The notes: a model not told the origin generated them from the sequence alone. Numbered from the stretch's first letter, positions 1 through 8,858 are shown. The stretch is DNA of 64,000 nucleotides from Thioclava electrotropha (GCF_002085925.2 NZ_CP053562.1:3795501-3859500); one strand, 5' to 3'. Program-made: numbers and translations.

Positions 1-1
1 C

Positions 2-565
2 GGCGTGGCGACCCCGACCGAGGTCAGCGTAATGGCCGTCGCCTATGCCCTTCTGGTCAGCGGCGTCATCTACCGTGATCTCAATCCCAAATCCCTGTGG
101 GAGGCGGTGGTCGACACGGCGATGATGACCGGCGCGGTCATGTTCATCATCATGGCATCCTCCACGATCCAGTGGCTGCTGACCGCAGAGCGCGTGCCGC
201 AAGAGCTCGCCGCATGGGTGGCTGCGACCATTCAGGAGCGCTGGCTGGTGATCCTTGCACTTAACGTGGTGATGTTGATCGTGGGCGCGTTCCTCGATCT
301 GCCCGCAGCGGTGCTGCTGCTTGGCCCGCTCTTCGTGACGATCGGGCATACGATCGGTCTCGATCCGGTGCAGCTTGGCCTGATGATGGTCGTGAACCTG
401 TCGATCGGTCTTTATACGCCACCGGTAGGAACGACGTTGTTCATCTCAGCCGCGATCGCACGGGTTGGCGTGATGGAGGTGGTGCGCTCGCTGGCGCCCT
501 TCTACCTCGTGGCAATCCTCGTGCTGGCGCTGATCTCCTACGTACCGGCGCTGACGATCTACTGA
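2..565 (+). CDS. TRAP transporter large permease, C-terminal part (DctM-like, truncated by window edge)
   Basis: The reading frame is open from the first bases, so the 5' end lies outside the window. The visible ~188 residues begin with a GVATPTE segment and end with GLYTPPVGTTLF, both typical of the large membrane subunit of tripartite ATP-independent periplasmic transporters. Several hydrophobic helices are present (about residues 35-60, 80-115, 120-150 and 160-185). The substrate, usually an organic acid in this family, cannot be read from this piece. It converges on a LysR regulator; whether the two are functionally linked is unknown. Confidence 0.88.
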   Translation, partial: GVATPTEVSVMAVAYALLVSGVIYRDLNPKSLWEAVVDTAMMTGAVMFIIMASSTIQWLLTAERVPQELAAWVAATIQERWLVILALNVVMLIVGAFLDLPAAVLLLGPLFVTIGHTIGLDPVQLGLMMVVNLSIGLYTPPVGTTLFISAAIARVGVMEVVRSLAPFYLVAILVLALISYVPALTIY

Positions 566-591
566 CCCGGATCCAGCTTCCGCATCCATTG

Positions 592-617
592 CGCGCGCCT
601 TGGCGACAGGGCGCGCG
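592..617 (+). terminator. Hairpin between convergent TRAP permease and LysR genes
   Basis: An 8-bp inverted repeat (CGCGCGCC / GGCGCGCG, 10-nt loop) lies 27 bases after the permease stop and is followed by AATTTC. The U-tract is poor, so termination is only plausible. Confidence 0.4.
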
Positions 618-621
618 AATT

Positions 622-1611
622 TCATTCGGGCAGGTACTCTTCCCCCGGTAGCTGTCGCCCGCGCTGCTCGCGGATGCGACAGCCCAAGCCAGTGATCAGC
701 GCCGAGGCGCGCGCATCATGGGCGGCGCCCTCCTCTCGCATCCAGTCCGAGAAGATCCGCACGATCCGACGGCTGGTATGGCGCGCCGGAGAGACGAGCC
801 AGTAGGCAGGAAAACGGATCGCCTCGAACGCGGTCGACAGCGGGACGAGGGCCCCGCGCTCCAGCTCGTTCAGGGCGAGCGTCGTACTTTCCAGAACGAC
901 CCCTGCCCCGTCGGTCGCCAGCTGAATCGCCATCGACGAGCGGTCGAACCGCATCGGGTAGATCATCCGCTCTCCCATGATGCCATGCCGCGCCAGCCAG
1001 AAATCCCAGCGGTAATGCGTCTTCACCGAATCGATCAGCCGCGCTTGTCGCAACTGTCCGATGGGATCGTCTGACAGGGTGTGCAACTCTTCCAGATAGC
1101 CGGGCGAGCACATCGGCAACACGAGGTCATGGACAACGGCTTCTTCATGCAGGCCGGTCCAGCCGCCTTCGCCATAGCGCAGGTCCAGATCGACGACCTC
1201 CGTCTCGAAGTCGGAGAAATCGGGCGCGGCATCGATCCGCATGTCCCAGTTCGGCGCAAGCTCGAGAAACGACTTGAGCCGCGGAGACAGCCAGCGCACC
1301 GCGAAAGAGGGCGACACCCGCAGGATGAAATGGCGCGTCTCGCGCTGGCGCTGGATCGCGGAGCGCACGTCGCGCATCATCCGGAATGCCTGCGTCGTCG
1401 TCTGGAACAGCCGCTCGCCATCCAGCGTCAGCGACAGCCGCCGTTTCTCGCGTTTGAACAGGCGCACACCCATTTGCTGCTCGAACTGCCGGATCTGCTG
1501 GCTGACGGCGGAAGGCGACACGCCCAGCTCCTCGGCCGCCTTCGATATGCCGCCGAGCCGAGCGACGGCCTCGAAGTGGTTCATCGCGTTTAGATTGATG
1601 TCTTTGAGCAT
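622..1611 (-). CDS. LysR-family transcriptional regulator (GcvA-like)
   Basis: A 329-residue LysR-type regulator if started at the ATG at 1611 (MLKDINL...), where homology begins; the longer frame upstream adds an Arg-rich, non-conserved stretch. Residues ~8-65 form the winged helix-turn-helix, with KAAEELGVSPSAVSQQI as recognition region. The rest is the periplasmic-binding-like effector domain. The NWDMRIDA and LDLRYGEGGW segments resemble the GcvA subgroup. It converges on the TRAP permease gene and follows the DeoR/SorC regulator pair in the same direction after a 212-base gap, so it probably has its own promoter. Its target is unknown. Confidence 0.85.
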   Translation of the reverse strand: MLKDINLNAMNHFEAVARLGGISKAAEELGVSPSAVSQQIRQFEQQMGVRLFKREKRRLSLTLDGERLFQTTTQAFRMMRDVRSAIQRQRETRHFILRVSPSFAVRWLSPRLKSFLELAPNWDMRIDAAPDFSDFETEVVDLDLRYGEGGWTGLHEEAVVHDLVLPMCSPGYLEELHTLSDDPIGQLRQARLIDSVKTHYRWDFWLARHGIMGERMIYPMRFDRSSMAIQLATDGAGVVLESTTLALNELERGALVPLSTAFEAIRFPAYWLVSPARHTSRRIVRIFSDWMREEGAAHDARASALITGLGCRIREQRGRQLPGEEYLPE

Positions 1612-1823
1612 GTCCTGCGCCTTGGAAATACGACCGTGCCGGATGCGATTGCGCGCAAGTCGTGTGGCGAAAGCGGTCACGGACGCAGCCCGGCATCGCG
1701 GCAAGTCTTTCCATGATGTTTAATAGCAGATGCAAACCCTGTGAAGCGTTGCTTCAATTCACTGCGCTTTGCCGATGGCGCAACCGACCTGCTGTCGTGA
1801 CAAAGGTCGGAAAAAGCGGTGCC

Positions 1824-2591
1824 CTACCCGCTTTTCGCCACTTTAAGCGCGGCCCCCGTGGCCTCGATCTGCGTTTGGGCTGCCTCCGACGGTTCGGCAT
1901 CGGTGATGACCGCCGCGAATTCCGAGAAGTCAGCCAGAACGTGCAGCGCCGTCCGGTCGAAACGCAGATGGTTGATCAGCAGCACGGATTGCGCCGCGGC
2001 GTCCATCATCCCGCGTTTCGCGCGCGTGATATCGTCGTCCATGTGATAGACGCGCCCATCCCCCGCCGCCGGCGTCGAGATGAAGGCCAGATCGGCGCGC
2101 AGCGTGGCCAGCGCGCCTTCCGTGACCCGACCGATCCATGCGTTGTATTTCGCCGAATAGCGTCCGCCCAGCGCGATGACGGTGATCCCCGGCTCGGCTT
2201 TCAGCGCCTCCATCACCGCGTCATTGTTGGTGATAACCGTCAGCGGGCGCTTCTCGGGCAACAGGCTGCCCAACACGGACGCGGTCGAGCCATCGTTGAC
2301 CATCACGGTCATTCCCGGCTCCACCCATTCGAGCGCGGCGCGGGCCATCCGCTCCTTGAGGTCGTGCCCCTGCAACTGACGGAACCGGAAATCGCTTTCG
2401 AATTGCGAACCGGGCTCGATCGTGGCGCCGCCCCGGATCTTGCGCAGCAGACCCTCTGTTTCGAGATCGTCGAGATCGCGGTGGATCGTCATTTTCGAGA
2501 CGCCGAACCGTTCGGCCAACTCGTCGAGCTGCACCGCCCCGTCGCGTACCAGTGCGTCGAGGATGCTCTGCCTCCGGTCGTCTCGTTTCAT
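1824..2591 (-). CDS. eryR: DeoR/GlpR-family transcriptional regulator of the erythritol locus
   Basis: A 255-residue DeoR-type repressor. Residues 1-57 carry the helix-turn-helix (FGVSKMTIHRDLDDLE) followed by LRKIRGGA, the DeoR signature. Residues ~75-230 form the sugar-phosphate sensing domain with an NDGSTASVLGSLL effector loop and DLAFISTPA. It is the last gene of the eryA-eryB-eryC-SorC-DeoR series, 22 bases after the SorC gene. A DeoR regulator also accompanies tpiA/rpiB-like genes in rhizobial erythritol loci, which suggests the name EryR; the assignment is by context. A phosphorylated pathway intermediate is the likely inducer (inference). Confidence 0.8.
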   Translation of the reverse strand: MKRDDRRQSILDALVRDGAVQLDELAERFGVSKMTIHRDLDDLETEGLLRKIRGGATIEPGSQFESDFRFRQLQGHDLKERMARAALEWVEPGMTVMVNDGSTASVLGSLLPEKRPLTVITNNDAVMEALKAEPGITVIALGGRYSAKYNAWIGRVTEGALATLRADLAFISTPAAGDGRVYHMDDDITRAKRGMMDAAAQSVLLINHLRFDRTALHVLADFSEFAAVITDAEPSEAAQTQIEATGAALKVAKSG

Positions 2592-2613
2592 CAGGGTCGT
2601 CCTTTGCGTGCCG

Positions 2614-3549
2614 TCAGCTCAGTAGCGCGCGCGCGGTCCGCTCGTCGGTGATCAGCCCGGCCACTCTGCCAGACCGCAGAACCGCCCGGATCGCTTCGAC
2701 CTTGTCCGGCCCGCCCGCGATGGCGACGATATCCTCTTCGCGCTCGGGATCGTAGCCCACTGCGAGCGTTCGGGCCGAAAGCGTGGTTTCTACAACATTG
2801 CCGGAGGCGTCGAAGAAATCGCCCAGCATCTCGCCCTGCGCGCCCGCCGCTGCAATCGCCTCGATCTCACCCGGTTCGATCATCCCCGACGAGACCAGCT
2901 GCGCATCCGCCGTGGCAGTACCGATACCGACGATCTTGAGCGTCGCGGATTGCGCCATGCGGAAGACCTCATCGACGCCGCGCTGCGATAGCAGCACCTC
3001 GCGGTCCTCGACGGTATTGGCGAAGAACGGCACCGGCATCACATAGGCGCGCGCGCCGGTTTTCTCCGCGATGCGATGCATCACGTCATGCGGGTTGGCC
3101 GCGAAATTGCGGGTCAGCCCGCCCAGCAGCGAGACGAAATGCAGCCCCTTGGCATCGGTGCGCGGCAATTGCCGGGTCACTTCGGCCAAAGTCCGGCCAT
3201 GTCCCAGCCCGATAATCGAATGCTCGCCCGCTTCGAACTGACGCTTGAGATAGGCCGCGCCCGCCAGTGCCAATGCGCGCAGCGGCAAGCCCTCTTCCCC
3301 GATATCCGGCGCGACTTCGCAAAGCTTGAGATCGTAGGTCTCGAACAGCCGCGTCTCCAGCTCGACGCATTCGACGATATCGCCCTCGATCGACACTTTC
3401 ACCCTACCGTCGGCCACCGCCTTGGCGATCAGCCGGTGGGCCTTGACCGACGGCAGCCCCAGCCGCTTGGCGACCTTGGCCTGCGTGAGCCCGCCCACGT
3501 AGTGCATCCACGCTGCGCGGATGGCGAGTGTTTCATCAGTGTCGTTCAT
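2614..3549 (-). CDS. eryD: SorC-family sugar-binding transcriptional regulator (EryD-like)
   Basis: A 311-residue SorC/DeoR-family regulator. An N-terminal HTH (residues ~8-45: WMHYVGGLTQAKVAKRLG) precedes the sugar-phosphate binding domain with GLGHGRTLAEV and VVETTLSARTLAVGYD segments. It lies downstream of the predicted eryC, the position of eryD, the erythritol operon repressor, in Brucella and rhizobia. That placement and family support EryD. The 95-base gap to eryC holds no obvious terminator, so it is probably co-transcribed. Its operator may be the AT-rich element found at 7868-7890 and 16037-16059 (hypothesis). Confidence 0.82.
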   Translation of the reverse strand: MNDTDETLAIRAAWMHYVGGLTQAKVAKRLGLPSVKAHRLIAKAVADGRVKVSIEGDIVECVELETRLFETYDLKLCEVAPDIGEEGLPLRALALAGAAYLKRQFEAGEHSIIGLGHGRTLAEVTRQLPRTDAKGLHFVSLLGGLTRNFAANPHDVMHRIAEKTGARAYVMPVPFFANTVEDREVLLSQRGVDEVFRMAQSATLKIVGIGTATADAQLVSSGMIEPGEIEAIAAAGAQGEMLGDFFDASGNVVETTLSARTLAVGYDPEREEDIVAIAGGPDKVEAIRAVLRSGRVAGLITDERTARALLS

Positions 3550-3644
3550 GCTGTCCTTCGGCTCGGGCCGCGCAAGATCGTTGCGCGGCGTTATTGATAA
3601 GGCGCAGGCGAGGCCTAGGGAAGCCCCGCCGCGTTGCCCGGACC

Positions 3645-4577
3645 TCAGACCTTGAGGTCGGAGGCTCCGGTGTCGATATGCGGCGCCCAGAACGCCACGC
3701 TCTCAGCAATCTGCGGGATCACCTCGCGGTCGTTGGGCTCGCGTTCCTTGAAGGACAGCTCGAGGCAGATCTCATTGTCTGCCGCGCCGCCCTCGGCAAA
3801 GGCCTTGAGCAGCGGCTCGGGCTGGATGCGGCCGCGTGCGTTGAACTCCGCCGTGAAGGGCCGATGCCCGCCCTTGTCCATCAGGCTTTGCTTGATGTGG
3901 ATGATCGGAGAAACCTTCGGCACGGCCCGCGCCCAGGCATAAGGGTCGAAATCGTCCGGGTTGGCGCTCGTCACGTCGCCATGGTCGATATCGGCCATCA
4001 TCCACATCGGGATCGCCATATTCGCCGCGGTCAGCCGGTCCTGCAGCGCCATGCATTCGGAGAGCGTCTCGCCGAATTCGCGCGCGACGCTCATCGGCTC
4101 CCAGAAGACATGAGCCAGCCCGGCGGCTTTGCCGTGCTCGGCCACTTCGGCCCAGCAGTCGATGGCGATCCGGATCATCTCTTCGCGCTTGGCCGGGTCG
4201 TCCTGCTCGCGATAGGTCAGGATGGCGAATTGTGTGCCCACAGACGTTCCGCCGAGATCGGCGGTGATATCCGCGAAGGTCTTGAACCAGTCGACATAAT
4301 AGCGCCGCACGTCGCGGTCGGGATGGCCGAAATGGTTCAGCCGCCCGTAAGGCCCCGTCATCCCAGAGGTCACCCGCACCCCGGTCCGCGACAGTGCCGC
4401 CGCCATCTGCCGGGTCAGGCGACGTGTCACCGGCGCGGGCCAGGACGGGTTGATGAACTCATGCGTCAGTTGCAGGTCGCGAATCCGCAGATCGCGGGCG
4501 ACGCAATCGATCAGGTCATCCGGATCGGCGAAGCGGTTCACCAGCGGATTGGTGTTCAAAGACAGCGTCAGTCCCAT
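3645..4577 (-). CDS. eryC: Xylose-isomerase-superfamily sugar phosphate epimerase/isomerase (EryC-like)
   Basis: A 310-residue TIM-barrel enzyme of the xylose isomerase/AP endonuclease 2 superfamily. Probable metal ligands are E160 (FWEPMS), D196/D198 (MADIDHGD), H227 (IIHIKQ) and E273 (LELSFKERE). In Brucella EryC interconverts tetrulose (erythrulose) phosphates after the EryB oxidation; it was once thought to be a dehydrogenase. Start at 4577 chosen because its ATGA overlaps the eryB stop and homology starts at MGLTLSLN. It is the third gene of the eryABC operon. Confidence 0.85.
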   Translation of the reverse strand: MGLTLSLNTNPLVNRFADPDDLIDCVARDLRIRDLQLTHEFINPSWPAPVTRRLTRQMAAALSRTGVRVTSGMTGPYGRLNHFGHPDRDVRRYYVDWFKTFADITADLGGTSVGTQFAILTYREQDDPAKREEMIRIAIDCWAEVAEHGKAAGLAHVFWEPMSVAREFGETLSECMALQDRLTAANMAIPMWMMADIDHGDVTSANPDDFDPYAWARAVPKVSPIIHIKQSLMDKGGHRPFTAEFNARGRIQPEPLLKAFAEGGAADNEICLELSFKEREPNDREVIPQIAESVAFWAPHIDTGASDLKV

Positions 4578-6085
4578 CAGGCAGCCACCGCATGCGCCGT
4601 GTCGAACCATTCGGTGAAGGCAGAAATCTCGGCCTCGGACATGGTCAGCCGGTGCTTGGTGCGCCGCCAGAGGATATCCTCCGCCGTGGCCGCCCATTCG
4701 TTCTCGACCAGCCACGTCACCTCGGCCTCATAAAGATGCCCGCCGAAGTGACGCCCGAGCCGCTTGGGGTCATTGGCCGTGCCCACGATCCGATGCGTGA
4801 GCGTCCCGTAGCGACGTCCGTAATATTCGCGCAAGTCCCGGGACATCCACGGATATTCGGCCTTCAGCGTCTCGCGGAACGCGTCGTAATCCGCCCCCGG
4901 CATGTCGCCGCCCGGCAGCGCCGCCTCTTCAGTCCAGTCGCCGCCCATCTTCGGGAAGACATGGCGAATCTCGTGCATGCCCCGTTCGGCCAGCTCGCGG
5001 AAAGTGGTGATCTTGCCGCCGAAGATGTTCAGGAGCGGCGCGCCGCCGGTCTCGTCGAGATCGAAGACATAGTCGCGGGTCACCGCCGAAGGGTTACCCT
5101 TGCCGTCGTCGAAGAGCGGTCGCACCCCCGAGAAGGTCTCGAGAATATCCTCGCGCCGCAGCTTCTCCTTGAAGTAGCGGTTCACGCAGTCGAGCAGATA
5201 GGTGATCTCGCCGTCGTCGATCGAGACATCCTCGGCCCGGCCTTCATAGGCAATATCGGTCGTCCCGATCAGCGCCTTGTCGCCCTCGTAGGCGTTGATG
5301 AAGATTACCCGCTTGTCGGTATTCTGCACGAGGTAGCTATGCGGCCCCTCCCAGAATTTCGGCACGATGATATGGCTGCCTTTGACCAGCCGGACGTTGC
5401 GGGTCGAATTGGCGCCTGCCACCCGGGTCAGCACATCGGTCACCCAGGGCCCAGCGGCATTCACCAGACATTTGGCGAGGAATTCACGCTTTTCTCCGGT
5501 CAGGGTGTTCTGCGTCACCACCCGCCATTTACCGTCCTCGCGCCGCGCGCTGATCGCGGGCGAGCGGGTCATCACGATGGCCCCGCGCTGCGCCGCATCG
5601 AGCGCATTGAGCGTCACGAGACGGGCATCGTCGACCCAGCAATCGGAGTACTCAAAACCGCGCGTATATTTGTCGAGGAGCGGCGCCCCCTCGGGATCGC
5701 GAAGCAGATCGAGCGTGCGCGTCCCCGGCAGCTTCTTGCGCCCGCCGAGATGGTCGTAGAGGAACAGCCCCAGCCGCACCAGCCAGGCCGGGCGATCCTG
5801 CGGCGAATGGGGCAGCACGAAGCGCAGCGGCCAGATGATATGCGGCGCGGCGTTCATCAGCACTTCGCGCTCGATCAACGCCTCGCGCACGAGCCGGAAC
5901 TCGTAATATTCGAGATAGCGCAGCCCGCCATGCACCAGCTTGCCCGAGCGCGACGAGGTGCCCTCGGCAAGGTCGTCCTTCTCGCACAGCGCCACCTTGA
6001 GGCCACGGCCCGCCGCGTCGCGCGCAAAGCCCGCGCCGTTGATGCCGCCTCCGATGACGAAAAGATCCAGTTCCTGCGTGCTCAT
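4577..6085 (-). CDS. eryB: Erythritol-phosphate dehydrogenase, GlpD-type FAD enzyme (EryB-like)
   Basis: A 502-residue FAD-dependent oxidoreductase of the glycerol-3-phosphate dehydrogenase family. The FAD motif GGGINGAG is at residues 12-19, followed by EGTSSRSGKLVHGG and LRYLEYYEFRLV, both GlpD hallmarks. Residues ~385-500 are the C-terminal helical domain. Lying between a FGGY kinase and EryC it is best read as the dehydrogenase that oxidises erythritol phosphate to tetrulose phosphate at the inner membrane. Start at 6085 (MSTQELDLFVIGGG) lies one base after the kinase stop; the longer upstream frame is not protein-like. Glycerol-3-phosphate as substrate is the alternative, less likely in this context. 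Confidence 0.88.
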   Translation of the reverse strand: MSTQELDLFVIGGGINGAGFARDAAGRGLKVALCEKDDLAEGTSSRSGKLVHGGLRYLEYYEFRLVREALIEREVLMNAAPHIIWPLRFVLPHSPQDRPAWLVRLGLFLYDHLGGRKKLPGTRTLDLLRDPEGAPLLDKYTRGFEYSDCWVDDARLVTLNALDAAQRGAIVMTRSPAISARREDGKWRVVTQNTLTGEKREFLAKCLVNAAGPWVTDVLTRVAGANSTRNVRLVKGSHIIVPKFWEGPHSYLVQNTDKRVIFINAYEGDKALIGTTDIAYEGRAEDVSIDDGEITYLLDCVNRYFKEKLRREDILETFSGVRPLFDDGKGNPSAVTRDYVFDLDETGGAPLLNIFGGKITTFRELAERGMHEIRHVFPKMGGDWTEEAALPGGDMPGADYDAFRETLKAEYPWMSRDLREYYGRRYGTLTHRIVGTANDPKRLGRHFGGHLYEAEVTWLVENEWAATAEDILWRRTKHRLTMSEAEISAFTEWFDTAHAVAA

Positions 6086-6086
6086 G

Positions 6087-7688
6087 TCACGATCCTCCTT
6101 GCGCGGTGCGCGGCGCATCGATTTCGGGGGTGGTCCGCCGGTCGCGATGCTCTGCGAGCCGGTCCCAGACCGGTTCGAGCGCCTCGCGGGCTTCGGCATA
6201 GGCGGGGTAAAGGTCTGCATAGGAGGTCTGAAGCGCCGGGTCCGGCGCTTCGGCCTCGCCCAGAAGCGGCGTGACCCATTCGGCGACGCAGCTTTCCATG
6301 TCCGGATAGGCACCGATCGCGACGGCGGCCATCATGGCGCAGCCAGCGGCGCCCGCCTCCTCGCGCGCCGACACCCGCACCGGGGCGCCGACAGACGCGG
6401 CAAGGATTCCACGCAACGCGCCGGAGCGCGCGGCACCGCCGGTCAGTCGCAACTCGCGCGGCAACTCTCCCATCGCGCCGTAGCAATCGCGCGCGGCCAT
6501 GCCGAGGCTTTCGACCACGGCGCGGATCATGTCCGGGAAACGGTGACCTGCGGAGAGGCCGATAAATCCGGCGCGGGCATTGGCGTTGACCATCGGCCCG
6601 CGCTCGCCCGCCTCGGAAACATAGGGTTGATAGAGCAGCGCGCCCGGCTCGGATCGGGCGAGCCAGCCGTCGATCCGCGCCACCAGATCGGCGTAGTCAT
6701 GCGGATGGCCGGTCTCGCTCATCAGATCGGCTGCGACGCGCAGCGCCCAGTCGATGTTCAGCGTGGCGGCCATGTTCGTCTGGACCTGCGTGACCATGCC
6801 CTCTGCCGGAAGGCAGATCACATAGCCCGAGCGCCCGTTGAGCGTGACGTCCTCGTCGCGCACCGCACGCATATGCACCCCGGTCGAGCCGATAGTGGAA
6901 CAAGCCGCCCCCGGCGTGCCGGTATGGACGCCCGCACCGAGCGCGGTCATCACCATATCCACGTAGCCGAGGCTGACGGGCGTGCCGGCCAGCAGGCCCG
7001 TCGCCTCAGCGGCCGCGTCGCTCAGCGGATGGGTCTCGCAGCTGCCGTCGAGGATCGGCGGCAAAAGATGGCTGCGACCGCGCAATTCCAGCGCCTCGAT
7101 CACGAGATCGGAATAGCTGCGGGTGCGGAAATCACCGAAGGTGAAGCTCGCCTCGGAGGGATCGGTCGCGCGGACGCCCGTGAGGTTCAGATAGAGCCAG
7201 TCCTTGCAATGCAGCGCCACCTCGGCGCGATCCAGCAGCTCAGGGCAATGGCGATCCATATGCGCCATCTGCGCGCCTTGCTGGCAGGTGTTGAGCGCGG
7301 TGCCAGTAGCGCGGAAGCGGGCCGCGTCGCGGCCATGCCCGGCCAGCCTGCGGGTGGTTTCCACCGCGCGCGCATCGAGCCAGAGCCAGGCATCACCGAC
7401 CGGGCGATCGCCCTGCCCTACGAGCCACGTACCATCGCCCTGCGCGGTCACGGCCAGCGCGGCGGTGCGGCGGGCGAGCCCGTCGACACGTTCGCCAAGG
7501 CTGCGCAGCGCACTCGCGCAATCGGCCCATGTGCGGTCCATATTCTGGGTCGCGGCCCCGTTCGGGCCGCTGTCGTAGCGGTTCGGCACGGCCGCCGCAG
7601 CGATCTGCCGCCCTGACAGATCGAAGGCCACGGCCTTGATAACGGAGGTCCCCGCATCGATGCCGATAATGATGTCGCGATCAGCCAT
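6087..7688 (-). CDS. eryA: Erythritol kinase, FGGY family (EryA-like)
   Basis: A 533-residue FGGY carbohydrate kinase. The N-terminal phosphate loop is IIGIDAGTSVIKAVAFD (residues ~7-23); the C-terminal half has LTGGAARSGALRGILA and EEAGAAGCAMMAA, the adenosine-binding and FGGY signature 2 regions. It is first in the eryA-eryB-eryC operon. In Brucella and rhizobia EryA phosphorylates erythritol as the committed step. Other four- or five-carbon polyols (threitol, adonitol, arabitol) cannot be excluded, since related loci have broad range. A predicted promoter lies at 7825-7852. Confidence 0.87.
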   Translation of the reverse strand: MADRDIIIGIDAGTSVIKAVAFDLSGRQIAAAAVPNRYDSGPNGAATQNMDRTWADCASALRSLGERVDGLARRTAALAVTAQGDGTWLVGQGDRPVGDAWLWLDARAVETTRRLAGHGRDAARFRATGTALNTCQQGAQMAHMDRHCPELLDRAEVALHCKDWLYLNLTGVRATDPSEASFTFGDFRTRSYSDLVIEALELRGRSHLLPPILDGSCETHPLSDAAAEATGLLAGTPVSLGYVDMVMTALGAGVHTGTPGAACSTIGSTGVHMRAVRDEDVTLNGRSGYVICLPAEGMVTQVQTNMAATLNIDWALRVAADLMSETGHPHDYADLVARIDGWLARSEPGALLYQPYVSEAGERGPMVNANARAGFIGLSAGHRFPDMIRAVVESLGMAARDCYGAMGELPRELRLTGGAARSGALRGILAASVGAPVRVSAREEAGAAGCAMMAAVAIGAYPDMESCVAEWVTPLLGEAEAPDPALQTSYADLYPAYAEAREALEPVWDRLAEHRDRRTTPEIDAPRTAQGGS

Positions 7689-7824
7689 GCTGCACCGTTT
7701 CGGGACGCAGATGGCGAGCTACGCAAGGCGCTTGTGCCATGCGACCTCCTCCCTTGATTTGCGACCGCGGCCCCTCCAGCCAATGCGGTCTTCTCGGGGA
7801 CAAATCTGCCCTCGGGACGCCCCA

Positions 7825-7852
7825 AGCATAGCTAAGCCCGACCACATGTCGA
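7825..7852 (-). promoter_or_regulatory. Predicted sigma-70-type promoter of eryABC
   Basis: On the minus strand TCGACA (7852-7847, five of six to TTGACA) and TATGCT (7830-7825) are separated by 16 bases. The -10 box ends ~137 bases before the eryA start. The spacing and boxes are good, but no start site is known. Confidence 0.5.
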
Positions 7853-7867
7853 GTGTATTTTTTTTCT

Positions 7868-7890
7868 TTCTTTGTAATTTTTTTCAGTTA
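7868..7890. promoter_or_regulatory. AT-rich element shared by the two divergent erythritol promoters (copy 1)
   Basis: The plus strand reads TTCTTTGTAATTTTTTTCAG then TTA. It agrees with the element at 16037-16059 in 17 of 23 positions, and similarity continues leftward for about 15 bases (TATTTTT...). It sits 15 bases upstream of the predicted eryA -35 box, the same arrangement as at eryH. It could be an operator for the SorC or DeoR regulator or an UP element. Confidence 0.5.
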
Positions 7891-8216
7891 TGGTGAGGGA
7901 CACGAACCGAACACTACCGCCCGCCAGACGGAGGAAAAGGCAGGCAAATCAGGTGGTTTCGGCAAGCGGCAGACGAAATGCGCCATGGCACGATTCGTCT
8001 TGCGAAACGGGAGGATGGCGGCCTGCATCCAGATGGGCCGCGCGAGATCTCAGCCGCGACACGCACCCTGACGACGCCGCCCGCGCGGCGCGCAACAGGT
8101 GCTGGTCTCAAGCGCGCCAGGATCGAGCGAGCCGGTGTCATTTGTCGCCGGGTGCAGCATCTCCCGAGACAGGATCAACAGGCCCCGCCGGGGCCCGAGG
8201 GGAGGAGCGACAGGCC

Positions 8217-8858
8217 ATGAATGCCACCGATATTTCCATGAAACCGCGTATCGGCCGGCGGGGCGTCATTGTCGGCGCCGTGGCGCTGTGCACCCTAGTC
8301 GCGATCGGGCTCGACACCACCGTCGTCACCATCGGCTCCGAGCAGGATACCCGCGTCGACGGGTTCTCCCCTGATGCCTATGGCGCCAAGGAATTCCCCC
8401 GCATCCGCGACGATGTGGCCAAGCGCGCCGTCGACGCCAAGACGCTCGCCGCCGCACTGGCCGAGGACAAATCCGCAGCCGCCAAGAAATACGGCACCGG
8501 CGGCGCGATGCCTGTGCTGCCCGTGCGCGTGACCGGAACGGTCGGCGACGGCAAATCGGGCATTTACGATATCAATGTCGACGGGCTCGACAACGTGCGC
8601 ATCCGCGTCCAGACCGGCCCCGCGATCAACGGCACCGACCTGCGCGACGCGCCCGGCGACATCTCCTTCGGCGCCTTCAAGAACCAGATCGAATACCAGG
8701 ATGCGGGCGCGGGCATTAACCGTGCGATGAAGGCCGAGGTGCTCGACGGAATCGACACCTCCAACCTGACCGGCAAGACGGTGACCGTCACCGGCGCCTT
8801 CAAGCTGATCAATCCGAAGATGTGGCTGATCACCCCGGTCGAGGTGAAAGTCCAATGA
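8217..8858 (+). CDS. DUF2291 family membrane-anchored protein of the erythritol transporter operon
   Basis: A 213-residue DUF2291-type protein. One hydrophobic anchor (residues ~15-34) follows a basic N-terminus (KPRIGRRG); a Cys lies in it but without a clean lipobox. The rest is soluble, probably periplasmic. DUF2291 proteins commonly accompany ribose-type ABC importers for polyols; their role is unknown. Start at 8217 (MNATDIS) has GGGGAGGAG seven bases upstream. Its stop overlaps the ATPase start (ATGA), implying co-translation with the importer. Confidence 0.78.
   Translation: MNATDISMKPRIGRRGVIVGAVALCTLVAIGLDTTVVTIGSEQDTRVDGFSPDAYGAKEFPRIRDDVAKRAVDAKTLAAALAEDKSAAAKKYGTGGAMPVLPVRVTGTVGDGKSGIYDINVDGLDNVRIRVQTGPAINGTDLRDAPGDISFGAFKNQIEYQDAGAGINRAMKAEVLDGIDTSNLTGKTVTVTGAFKLINPKMWLITPVEVKVQ

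Larger units (their letters stand above)
7689..8216. promoter_or_regulatory. 528-base divergent intergenic region between eryA and the erythritol ABC transporter operon
   Basis: This is the longest gene-free stretch of the window. Its left third holds the predicted eryA promoter and the AT-rich element (separate entries). From ~7895 to 8195 the sequence is GC-rich; the open frame running into the DUF2291 gene is Arg/Ala/Ser-rich and not protein-like, so it is read as leader DNA. No tRNA, convincing terminator or riboswitch was recognised. A ribosome-binding GGGGAGGAG lies just before 8217. Confidence 0.6.

Noticed and set aside
1787..1813. CCGACC/GGTCGG inverted repeat downstream of the DeoR gene
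   Set aside because: Six-base stem, 15-base loop and no U-tract in the direction of transcription.
4592..7616. Two long plus-strand frames opposite eryB and eryA
   Set aside because: They are His/Arg/Gly-rich shadows of the clearly homologous minus-strand genes.
7890..8216. N-terminal extension of the DUF2291 frame
   Set aside because: The extra ~109 residues are Arg/Ala/Ser-rich and unlike the family; a good ribosome site marks the start at 8217.
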